In this document: piece after piece, positions 50,843-62,347 of the stretch | How positions within the stretch are numbered: position 1 is the stretch's first letter | How the letters are laid out: each line of letters starts with the position of its first letter | From: Pteria penguin | Taxonomy: Eukaryota; Mollusca; Bivalvia; Pterioida; Pteriidae | DNA: 64,000 nucleotides | Assembly: GCA_035048485.1 (NCBI GenBank) | Contig: CM068580.1 | Span: 37,668,085 to 37,732,084 of the forward strand | Reading direction: 5' to 3' | Program-made: the position numbers and the translations under genes | Notes under the pieces: generated by a model | Told to the model about the DNA's origin: nothing | What the model saw: the letters and a program-made list of their open reading frames with translations, nothing else | The model's database searches: none

Positions 50843-51689
50843 GTGACAATGGAATAAATTAAACTGAAATAATTGAAATGATTTTCTCAGTTTATGGCGC
50901 CAGACTCGGGTGTTTTGCAAAAAATCAGAAAACACGATGTTTTATTTAAGGAGTTTTTGATTAAAGAAAAAAAAAAATAAATAAAATAAAAATCACAATG
51001 TTTTCTAAATCACCCTTAGTTGAAAGCATCCAAGGTGTTCCCATGTTGTGGAAAACGCCTGATCATTCATGTGTGAACCAACTTTTTTTAATTTGAGCCA
51101 CAGAGGTGTGAAAATCTCTAGTGTGAAGACTGTCATACATGTACATCCCAATGCATATACATGTATTCTATCGTTATATGTGGGTGTGTATTAATAAATT
51201 GTGTACTAGCATTACTATTTTGTATTTGAAAATTAATTAATTTCAGATTTCTTGTGTTTTATTACTCCCCCTCAACAGCAAAATCTAAGAACCATATCTC
51301 CGGCAAAGGGAGAAAACCCAAAAATGAATACCCCCCCCCCCCTTCTTTTATTTGTACTTGTTGATAAGGAAGAATTGTACGATGTTTCAGTCAAATATCT
51401 TATTCGCCAATACAATGGGTGATTTCCCTATTGCAAGTCTAAGCATTGTGCTGTGAGCCTACAGGGCAAAAAATTTAAGTGAAAGATCGACGCCACCTAA
51501 CGACCGAGTTAAAGTAACGACACCCCCCCCCCTTCTCTCTCTCTCTCTCTCTCTCTGCTGTGCACGAGATATCGTTTGCAAACGTATTTTAAACGTTTTC
51601 AATACAACCAAAATATATATTTGTGTATGTATTAATGTAAACATGCAAGATTCAGTGTTCAGTCGGGTCATCATCTTTTATATATAATT

Positions 51690-52170
51690 GCATGATCGTA
51701 TCCGTGAAATTAATACAAAAATAGATACGATCGTATAGGGAAAGAATATGTAACGAGTCAAAACAATAAAAAATAAAAGCGGAGGGGGGGGGGGGGCTTT
51801 TCCTCTCTGTTTAGGTCAAACGGCACTTAGTCCAGGTAACCTTGCGACTGGAGCTTGTGTGAAGTCTATTGTTCTACTTCACCCTGGTAGCAAATAAGGG
51901 TTTGACCTATGACACTGATTAATACACGGAATTAGACGATCGTATCCGATGAAATCATAAGATACATACGGCCCTATATCTGGCAGGAGTATGTAAGAAG
52001 CTAAGAAATTTAAGGGGGGGGGGGGTTATTTCTGAAAGATACTTTTCTTTACTGTTTAGGTAAGAAAACGACCGACACTCTAGTTTCCCTTGCGACTCCA
52101 GTGCGCATGCTTTGTCTTTTGTTCTGAGATTATAAATATTTTTCAAAAGCTTGCCTGCACTTCACCAGGA
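51690..52170. repeat. diverged ~240-bp direct repeat with poly(G) tracts inside the element
   Basis: Two successive blocks share, in order, a GATCGTATCCG-type start, a long poly(G) run (51,784-51,796; 52,014-52,025), TACTGTTTAGGTAAGAAAACG- or CTGTTTAGGTCAAACGGCAC-type sequence, a CCTTGCGACT(G/C)(G/C)AG segment and CTTCACC. Two poly(C) tracts of similar length lie at about 51,331 and 51,523. Confidence 0.6.
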
Positions 52171-53162
52171 AGATAAAAGAATACATAAAAAAGAAGAAAA
52201 CAGACCAAAGAAAATAATAATGAATAAAATAGAATGAAGATCAATGTCCATATGTATAAATATCTACCAGAATTAATCAATAGTGTATTTCATCGTAATC
52301 GCATGTAATATTTCAAAATCTGAATATGTTTATCAGAGCAATCAATAATGAATATCATATCACATATAATATGAATTTATTTGATTTTAAAGTTGGCTTT
52401 ACTGTACTGAACCCACAAGCAGTAATTGCGCTCTTCAATTCGGACGACCGTTGCCTTCTTTAATTAAGAGTCCGAAATAGGTATTACAAAGAAACTCGGC
52501 ACACTCTCGGAATAATAAATCATTTTTGTGTGCATGTCCTTGGTGACTTTTGTCATACAGCTTTGTCAGATGTCTTCAATTTTCTCTTTTAAATCACACT
52601 TATACACGTATCTGTACAATAAGCAATCAGCTTGTCTTTACCGATTTCATTCAAATACCATTGATGCACTTTTACGACAAGTAGATATACGGGTATAAAG
52701 AACGTAGTTATATGTCCAAACAGGGACGTATATATACGTCCGTGCTCCAGGTGCGCACTATATTTTCAATTTTTATATAAAAAATGCGTTCTAGTTTTAA
52801 AAATATTTAGAATAGCAGAATATCTTAAGATACATTTCAAACGTTCATTGTGTAATCAAGCAGAGGAGATTTAAAAAGATGTTAAATGATTATTAATCAA
52901 GATATCTTTAAGCCTAATTTCGTTATTTTTCATGCTTCACTGAACAAACACAATACGCATCATCATAAGGTCGCTGCCTTTTTAGCACTATCATACCCAT
53001 TTACCGGGACATATTTCGTGTCCACGTTTGACCGTCTGACGGCGCGGACACAGGTAAATGACCACCTATATACGCGGTCAATATGGCCGATATACAGGGA
53101 CAGTGTCCACGCGTGTCCGCGGCTTTACACGCCCAAATCCAATGTCCACGGTACATGCACGG

Positions 53163-56100
53163 TAGTATACCTGTTTGTTATACACCCGCTGTCGTAGTAT
53201 ACCTCTTTTATACACTTACTGTCGTAACATTCCTCTCCGTTATACACCCACTGTCGTAGTATACCTCTCTCTTATACACTTACTGTCGTAACATTCCTCT
53301 CCGTTATACACCCACTGTCGTAGCATTACTCTCTGTTATACACACACTGTCGTAACATTCCTTTCTGTTATACACCCACTGTCGTAGCATTACTCTCTGT
53401 TATACACCCACTGTCGTAACATTCCTCTCTGTTACACACCCGCTGTTGTATCATTCCTCTCTGTTATACACCCACTGTCGTAGTATACCTGTTTGTTATA
53501 CACCCGCTGTCGTAGTATACCTCTTTTATACACTTACTGTCGTAACATTCCTCTCTCTCATACACCCACTGTCATAGTATACCTCTCTCTTATACAACCA
53601 CTGTCGTGACATTCCTCTTTGTTATACATCCACTGTGGTAACATTCCTCTTTGTTATACACCTACTGTCGTAACATTCCTCTCTGTTATACACCCACTGT
53701 CGTAACATTCTTCTCTGTTATACACCCACTGTCGTAGTTTACCTCTCTGTTATACACCCACTGTCGTAGTATACCTCTCTCTCCTACACCCACTGTCGTA
53801 ACATTCCTCTTTGTTATATACCCACTGTCGTAACATTCCTCTCTGTTATATAGACACTGTCGTAACATTCCTCTCTCTTATACACAGGGTGTAGTAGTAA
53901 ATCTCTGTGTTACACCCGCTCACTGTCGCTCTGCTATGCAGCTACTCTCGTGGCTTACCTTTACATTATACACCAATATCGTAGCATACCTCTCTGTTAT
54001 ACATCCCCTGTCGTAGCATACTCTTTGTTATACACCCACTGTCGTAGTATACCTCTCTGTTATACACCCACTGTCGTAACATTCCTTTCTGTTATACACC
54101 CACTGTCGTAGCATTACTCTCTGTTATACACACACTGTCGTAACATTCCTTTCTGTTATACACCCACTGTCGTAGCATTACTCTCTGTTATACACCCACT
54201 GTCGTAACATTCCTCTCTGTTACACACCCGCTGTTGTATCATTCCTCTCTGTTATACACCTGCTGTCGCAGCATTCCTCTCTGTTATACACCCAATGTCG
54301 TAGCATTCCTCTCTATTATACACCCAGTGTCGTAGCATTCCTCTCTGTTACACACCCACTGTTGTAGCATTCCTCTCTGTTGTACACCTAATGTCGCAGC
54401 ATTCCTCTCTGTTATACAACAAATGTCGTAGCATTCCTCTCTCTTGTACACCCATTGTCGTAGCATTCATCTCTGTTATACACCCACTGTCGTAGTATAC
54501 CTGTTTGTTATACACCCGCTGTCGTAGTATACCTCTTTTATACACTTACTGTCGTAACATTCCTCTCCGTTATACACCCACTGTCGTAGTATACCTCTCT
54601 CTTATACACTTACTGTCGTAACATTCCTCTCCGTTATACACCCACTGTCGTAGTATACCTCTTTGTTATACAACACCATCATAGTATACCTCTCTCTTAT
54701 ACACCCACTGTCGTAGTATACTTTTTTGTTATATACCGAATGTCGTAGTATACTTCGCTGTTATACATCCACTGTCATAGCATACCTCTCTCTTGTACAC
54801 CCACTGTCGTAACATTCCTCTCTGTTATACACCCAGTGTCGTAGCATTCCTCTCTGTTACACACCCACTGTTGTAGCATTCCTCTCTGTTGTACACCTAC
54901 TGTCGCAGCATTCCTCTCTGTTATACAACAAATGTCGTAGCATTCCTCTCTCTTGTACACCCATTGTCGTAGCATTCATCTCTGTTATACACCCACTGTC
55001 GTAGTATACCTCTCTGTTATACACCCACTGTCGTAACATTCCTTTCTGTTATACACCCACTGTCGTAGCATTACTCTCTGTTATACACACACTGTCGTAA
55101 CATTCCTTTCTGTTATACACCCACTGTCGTAACATTCCTCTCTGTTACACACCCGCTGTTGTATCATTCCTCTCTGTTATACACCTGCTGTCGCAGCATT
55201 CCTCTCTGTTATACACCCAATGTCGTAGCATTCCTCTCTATTATACACCCAGTGTCGTAGCATTCCTCTCTGTTACACACCCACTGTTGTAGCATTCCTC
55301 TCTGTTGTACACCTACTGTCGCAGCATTCCTCTCTGTTATACAACAAATGTCGTAGCATTCCTCTCTCTTGTACACCCATTGTCGTAGCATTCATCTCTG
55401 TTATACACCCACTGTCGTAGTATACCTGTTTGTTATACACCCGCTGTCGTAGTATACCTCTTTTATACACTTACTGTCGTAACATTCCTCTCCGTTATAC
55501 ACCCACTGTCGTAGTATACCTCTCTCTTATACACTTACTGTCGTAACATTCCTCTCCGTTATACACCCACTGTCGTAGTATACCTCTTTGTTATACAACA
55601 CCATCATAGTATACCTCTCTCTTATACACCCACTGTCGTAGTATACTTTTTTGTTATACACCGAATGTCGTAGTATATTTCGCTGTTATACATCCACTGT
55701 CATAGCATACCTCTCTCTTGTACACCCACTGTCGTAACATTCCTCTCTGTTATACACCCACTGTCGTAACATTCTTCTCTGTTATACACCCATGTCGTAG
55801 TTTACCTCTCTGTTATACACCCACTATCATAGTATACCTCTCTCTTATACACCCACTGTCGTAACATTCCTCTCTGTTATACACCCACTGTCGTAACATT
55901 CTTCTCTGTTATACACCCATGTCGTAGTTTACCTCTCTGTTATACACCCACTATCATAGTATACCTCTCTCTTATACACCCACTGTCGCAACATTCTTCT
56001 CTGCCATAGTATACCTGTTTGTTATACACCCGCTGTCGTAGTATACCTCTCTGTTATACACCCGCTGTCGTAACATTCCTCTGTCTCATACACCCACTGT

Positions 56101-59100
56101 CATAGTATACCTCTCTCTTATACAACCACTGTCGTGACATTCCTCTTTGTTATACATCCACTGTCGTAACATTCCTCTTTGTTATACACCTACTGTCGTA
56201 ATATTCCTCTCTGTTATACACCCACTGTCGTAACATTCTTCTCTGTTATACACCCACTGTCGTAGTTTACCTCTCTGTTATACACCCACTGTCGTAGTAT
56301 ACCTCTCTCTCCTACACCCACTGTCGTAACATTCCTCTTTGTTATATACCCACTGTCGTAACATTCCTCTCTGTTATATAGACACTGTCGTAACATTCCT
56401 CTCTCTTATACACAGGGTGTAGTAGTAAATCTCTGTGTTACATCCGCTCACTGTCGCTCTGCTATGCAGCTACTCTCGTGGCTTACCTTTACATTATACA
56501 CCAATATCGTAGCATACCTCTCTGTTATACATCCCCTGTCGTAGCATACTCTTTGTTATACACCCACTGTCGTAGTATACCTCTCTGTTATACACCCACT
56601 GTCGTAACATTCCTTTCTGTTATACACCCACTGTCGTAGCATTACTCTCTGTTATACACACACTGTCGTAACATTCCTTTCTGTTATACACCCACTGTCG
56701 TAGCATTACTCTCTGTTATACACCCACTGTCGTAACATTCCTCTCTGTTACACACCCGCTGTTGTATCATTCCTCTCTGTTATACACCTGCTGTCGCAGC
56801 ATTCCTCTCTGTTATACACCCAATGTCGTAGCATTCCTCTCTATTATACACCCAGTGTCGTAGCATTCCTCTCTGTTACACACCCACTGTTGTAGCATTC
56901 CTCTCTGTTGTACACCTAATGTCGCAGCATTCCTCTCTGTTATACAACAAATGTCGTAGCATTCCTCTCTCTTGTACACCCATTGTCGTAGCATTCATCT
57001 CTGTTATACACCCACTGTCGTAGTATACCTGTTTGTTATACACCCGCTGTCGTAGTATACCTCTTTTATACACTTACTGTCGTAACATTCCTCTCCGTTA
57101 TACACCCACTGTCGTAGTATACCTCTCTCTTATACACTTACTGTCGTAACATTCCTCTCCGTTATACACCCACTGTCGTAGTATACCTCTTTGTTATACA
57201 ACACCATCATAGTATACCTCTCTCTTATACACCCACTGTCGTAGTATACTTTTTTGTTATATACCGAATGTCGTAGTATACTTCGCTGTTATACATCCAC
57301 TGTCATAGCATACCTCTCTCTTGTACACCCACTGTCGTAACATTCCTCTCTGTTATACACCCAGTGTCGTAGCATTCCTCTCTGTTACACACCCACTGTT
57401 GTAGCATTCCTCTCTGTTGTACACCTACTGTCGCAGCATTCCTCTCTGTTATACAACAAATGTCGTAGCATTCCTCTCTCTTGTACACCCATTGTCGTAG
57501 CATTCATCTCTGTTATACACCCACTGTCGTAGTATACCTCTCTGTTATACACCCACTGTCGTAACATTCCTTTCTGTTATACACCCACTGTCGTAGCATT
57601 ACTCTCTGTTATACACACACTGTCGTAACATTCCTTTCTGTTATACACCCACTGTCGTAACATTCCTCTCTGTTACACACCCGCTGTTGTATCATTCCTC
57701 TCTGTTATACACCTGCTGTCGCAGCATTCCTCTCTGTTATACACCCAATGTCGTAGCATTCCTCTCTATTATACACCCAGTGTCGTAGCATTCCTCTCTG
57801 TTACACACCCACTGTTGTAGCATTCCTCTCTGTTGTACACCTACTGTCGCAGCATTCCTCTCTGTTATACAACAAATGTCGTAGCATTCCTCTCTCTTGT
57901 ACACCCATTGTCGTAGCATTCATCTCTGTTATACACCCACTGTCGTAGTATACCTGTTTGTTATACACCCGCTGTCGTAGTATACCTCTTTTATACACTT
58001 ACTGTCGTAACATTCCTCTCCGTTATACACCCACTGTCGTAGTATACCTCTCTCTTATACACTTACTGTCGTAACATTCCTCTCCGTTATACACCCACTG
58101 TCGTAGTATACCTCTTTGTTATACAACACCATCATAGTATACCTCTCTCTTATACACCCACTGTCGTAGTATACTTTTTTGTTATACACCGAATGTCGTA
58201 GTATATTTCGCTGTTATACATCCACTGTCATAGCATACCTCTCTCTTGTACACCCACTGTCGTAACATTCCTCTCTGTTATACACCCACTGTCGTAACAT
58301 TCTTCTCTGTTATACACCCATGTCGTAGTTTACCTCTCTGTTATACACCCACTATCATAGTATACCTCTCTCTTATACACCCACTGTCGTAACATTCCTC
58401 TCTGTTATACACCCACTGTCGTAACATTCTTCTCTGTTATACACCCATGTCGTAGTTTACCTCTCTGTTATACACCCACTATCATAGTATACCTCTCTCT
58501 TATACACCCACTGTCGCAACATTCTTCTCTGCCATAGTATACCTGTTTGTTATACACCCGCTGTCGTAGTATACCTCTCTGTTATACACCCGCTGTCGTA
58601 ACATTCCTCTGTCTCATACACCCACTGTCATAGTATACCTCTCTCTTATACAACCACTGTCGTGACATTCCTCTTTGTTATACATCCACTGTCGTAACAT
58701 TCCTCTTTGTTATACACCTACTGTCGTAATATTCCTCTCTGTTATACACCCACTGTCGTAACATTCTTCTCTGTTATACACCCACTGTCGTAGTTTACCT
58801 CTCTGTTATACACCCACTGTCGTAGTATACCTCTCTCTCCTACACCCACTGTCGTAACATTCCTCTTTGTTATATACCCACTGTCGTAACATTCCTCTCT
58901 GTTATATAGACACTGTCGTAACATTCCTCTCTCTTATACACAGGGTGTAGTAGTAAATCTCTGTGTTACATCCGCTCACTGTCGCTCTGCTATGCAGCTA
59001 CTCTCGTGGCTTACCTTTACATTATACACCAATATCGTAGCATACCTCTCTGTTATACATCCCCTGTCGTAGCATACTCTTTGTTATACACCCACTGTCG

Positions 59101-62100
59101 TAGTATACCTCTCTGTTATACACCCACTGTCGTAACATTCCTTTCTGTTATCCACCCACTGTCGTAGCATTACTCTCTGTTATACACACACTGTCGTAAC
59201 ATTCCTTTCTGTTATACACCCACTGTCGTAACATTCCTCTCTGTTACACACCCGCTGTTGTATCATTCCTCTCTGTTATACACCTGCTGTCGCAGCATTC
59301 CTCTCTGTTATACACCCAATGTCGTAGCATTCCTCTCTATTATACACCCAGTGTCGTAGCATTCCTCTCTGTTACACACCCACTGTTGTAGCATTCCTCT
59401 CTGTTGTACACCTACTGTCGCAGCATTCCTCTCTGTTATACAACAAATGTCGTAGCATTCCTCTCTCTTGTACACCCATTGTCGTAGCATTCATCTCTGT
59501 TATACACCCACTGTCGTAGTATACCTGTTTGTTATACACCCGCTGTCGTAGTATACCTCTTTTATACACTTACTGTCGTAACATTCCTCTCCGTTATACA
59601 CCCACTGTCGTAGTATACCTCTCTCTTATACACTTACTGTCGTAACATTCCTCTCCGTTATACACCCACTGTCGTAGCATTACTCTCTGTTATACACACA
59701 CTGTCGTAACATTCCTTTCTGTTATACACCCACTGTCGTAGCATTACTCTCTGTTATACACCCACTGTCGTAACATTCCTCTCTGTTACACACCCGCTGT
59801 TGTATCATTCCTCTCTGTTATACACCCACTGTCGTAGTATACCTGTTTGTTATACACCCGCTGTCGTAGTATACCTCTTTTATACACTTACTGTCGTAAC
59901 ATTCCTCTCTCTCATACACCCACTGTCATAGTATACCTCTCTCTTATACAACCACTGTCGTGACATTCCTCTTTGTTATACATCCACTGTCGTAACATTC
60001 CTCTTTGTTATACACCTACTGTCGTAACATTCCTCTCTGTTATACACCCACTGTCGTAACATTCTTCTCTGTTATACACCCACTGTCGTAGTTTACCTCT
60101 CTGTTATACACCCACTGTCGTAGTATACCTCTCTCTCCTACACCCACTGTCGTAACATTCCTCTTTGTTATATACCCACTGTCGTAACATTCCTCTCTGT
60201 TATATAGACACTGTCGTAACATTCCTCTCTCTTATACACAGGGTGTAGTAGTAAATCTCTGTGTTACACCCGCTCACTGTCGCTCTGCTATGCAGCTACT
60301 CTCGTGGCTTACCTTTACATTATACACCAATATCGTAGCATACCTCTCTGTTATACATCCCCTGTCGTAGCATACTCTTTGTTATACACCCACTGTCGTA
60401 GTATACCTCTCTGTTATACACCCACTGTCGTAACATTCCTTTCTGTTATACACCCACTGTCGTAGCATTACTCTCTGTTATACACACACTGTCGTAACAT
60501 TCCTTTCTGTTATACACCCACTGTCGTAGCATTACTCTCTGTTATACACCCACTGTCGTAACATTCCTCTCTGTTACACACCCGCTGTTGTATCATTCCT
60601 CTCTGTTATACACCTGCTGTCGCAGCATTCCTCTCTGTTATACACCCAATGTCGTAGCATTCCTCTCTATTATACACCCAGTGTCGTAGCATTCCTCTCT
60701 GTTACACACCCACTGTTGTAGCATTCCTCTCTGTTGTACACCTACTGTCGCAGCATTCCTCTCTGTTATACAACAAATGTCGTAGCATTCCTCTCTCTTG
60801 TACACCCATTGTCGTAGCATTCATCTCTGTTATACACCCACTGTCGTAGTATACCTGTTTGTTATACACCCGCTGTCGTAGTATACCTCTCTCTTATACA
60901 CTTACTGTCGTAACATTCCTCTCCGTTATACACCCACTGTCGTAGTATACCTCTTTGTTATACAACACCATCATAGTATACCTCTCTCTTATACACCCAC
61001 TGTCGTAGTATACTTTTTTGTTATATACCGAATGTCGTAGTATACTTCGCTGTTATACATCCACTGTCATAGCATACCTCTCTCTTGTACACCCACTGTC
61101 GTAACATTCCTCTCTGTTATACACGCAGTGTCGTAGCATTCCTCTCTGTTACACACCCACTGTTGTAGCATTCCTCTCTGTTGTACACCTACTGTCGCAG
61201 CATTCCTCTCTGTTATACAACAAATGTCGTAGCATTCCTCTCTCTTGTACACCCATTGTCGTAGCATTCATCTCTGTTATACACCCACTGTCGTAGTATA
61301 CCTGTTTGTTATACACCCGCTGTCGTAGTATACCTCTTTTATACACTTACTGTCGTAACATTCCTCTCCGTTATACACCCACTGTCGTAGTATACCTCTC
61401 TCTTATACACTTACTGTCGTAACATTCCTCTCCGTTATACACCCACTGTCGTAGTATACCTCTTTGTTATACAAGCACTATCATAGTATACCTCTCTCTT
61501 ATACACCCACTGTCGTAGTATACTTTTTTGTTATATACCGAATGTCGTAGTATACTTCGCTGTTATACATCCACTGTCATAGCATACCTCTCTCTTGTAC
61601 ACCCACTGTCGTAACATTCCTCTCTGTTATACACCCACTGTCGTAACATTCCTCTCTGTTATACACCCACTGTCATAGCATACCTCTTTGTTATACACCC
61701 ACTGTCGTAGTATACCTCTCTGTTATACACCCACCGTCGTAACATTCCTCTCTGTTAAACACCCACTGTCGTAGTATACCTCTCTGTTATACACACACTG
61801 TTGTAACATTCCTCTCTGTTAAACACCCACTGTCGTAGCATTACTCTCTGTTATACACAGGATGCAGTATTAAATCTCTCTGTTACATCCGCTGTCGCTC
61901 TGCTATGTAGCTACTGTCGTGGCCTACCTCTACATTATACACCAATATCTTAGCATACCTATCTGTTATACAGTTATACGCCTATTGTCGCAATATACCT
62001 CTCTGTTATACATCCAATGTCGTAGTATACCTCTCTGTTATACATTCATTGAAGTATATAGATTTGTTATACATCATTACCATAGTATACCTCTTTTTCA

Positions 62101-62108
62101 TATACATA
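53163..62108. repeat. 32-bp satellite array, right part, with 2,528-bp higher-order repeat
   Basis: Same ~32-bp monomer as the left part. Marker segments recur at exactly 2,528 bp (79 x 32): the variant block TACACAGGGTGTAGTAGTAA occurs near 53,880, 56,408 and 58,936, and other variant strings at 54,284/56,812, 54,775/57,303 and 55,209/57,737. Further copies lie near 60,234, and a diverged one near 61,855. The final ~250 bp (61,850-62,108) is degenerate. Short open frames on - arise because the common monomers lack stops there, and are not genes. Confidence 0.96.
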
Positions 62109-62303
62109 CTTGTGACCGAGAGGTTCCGATTTAGACTCCCGTCGTGGGCACACCGGTGGTTTTTTTTCGGATGAGACAGTAAAAACTGAGGTCCTGTGTC
62201 ACGATGGGCGTGGCACGTAAAATATCCCTCACTGCTTAAGATGGGTCAGCGACGTAGGTTAATTCCATATACTTGAAATAATCGTGGAGTGACGTAAAAC
62301 AAT

Positions 62304-62346
<43 letters not shown>
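62109..62346 (+). mobile_element. tRNA-derived SINE with (ATCA)n tail
   Basis: GACCGAGAGGTTCCGATTTAGACTCCC (B-box-like) is followed by GGTGG, TCGGATGAGACAGTAAAA, GTGTCACG and GGCACGTAAAATAT. TGAAATAATCGTGGAGTGACGTAAAACAATA then leads into about ten ATCA units (62,304-62,346). The 3' half closely matches 7,035-7,170. It lies directly at the right edge of the satellite. Confidence 0.75.

Positions 62347-62347
<1 letters not shown>

Larger units (their letters stand above)
50083..53162. mobile_element. 3,080-bp TIR DNA element inserted in the 32-bp satellite, TA target duplication
   Basis: The left end CCGTACATGTACCGTGGA and the inverted right end CCGTGCATGTACCGTGGA differ at one base; similarity runs a few bases further (TTGGA). 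TA flanks both sides (50,081-50,082 and 53,163-53,164). GTCCACG/CGTGGAC recurs near both ends (50,132, 50,148, 50,176; 53,020, 53,105, 53,144), as subterminal transposase-site repeats often do. A ~50-bp unit with TTTTCACACCTTT is doubled at about 50,236-50,313. The longest internal frames are ~60-100 codons with no transposase motif, so it appears non-autonomous. TA duplications fit Tc1/mariner-like and a few other superfamilies; I cannot assign one. Confidence 0.88.

Noticed and set aside
52886..53197. 103-codon frame on + at the right end of the 3-kb element
   Set aside because: It crosses the element/satellite junction and has no transposase features; chance frame.
48301..61346. Many 60-66-codon open frames on - across the satellite
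   Set aside because: They are translations of the 32-bp monomer and repeat with it. Starts and stops come from random monomer variants, with no independent coding signal.
48172..62108. CRISPR-like appearance of ~32-bp repeats
   Set aside because: Monomers are directly contiguous with no unique spacers, and the context is a eukaryotic genome with introns and SINEs.
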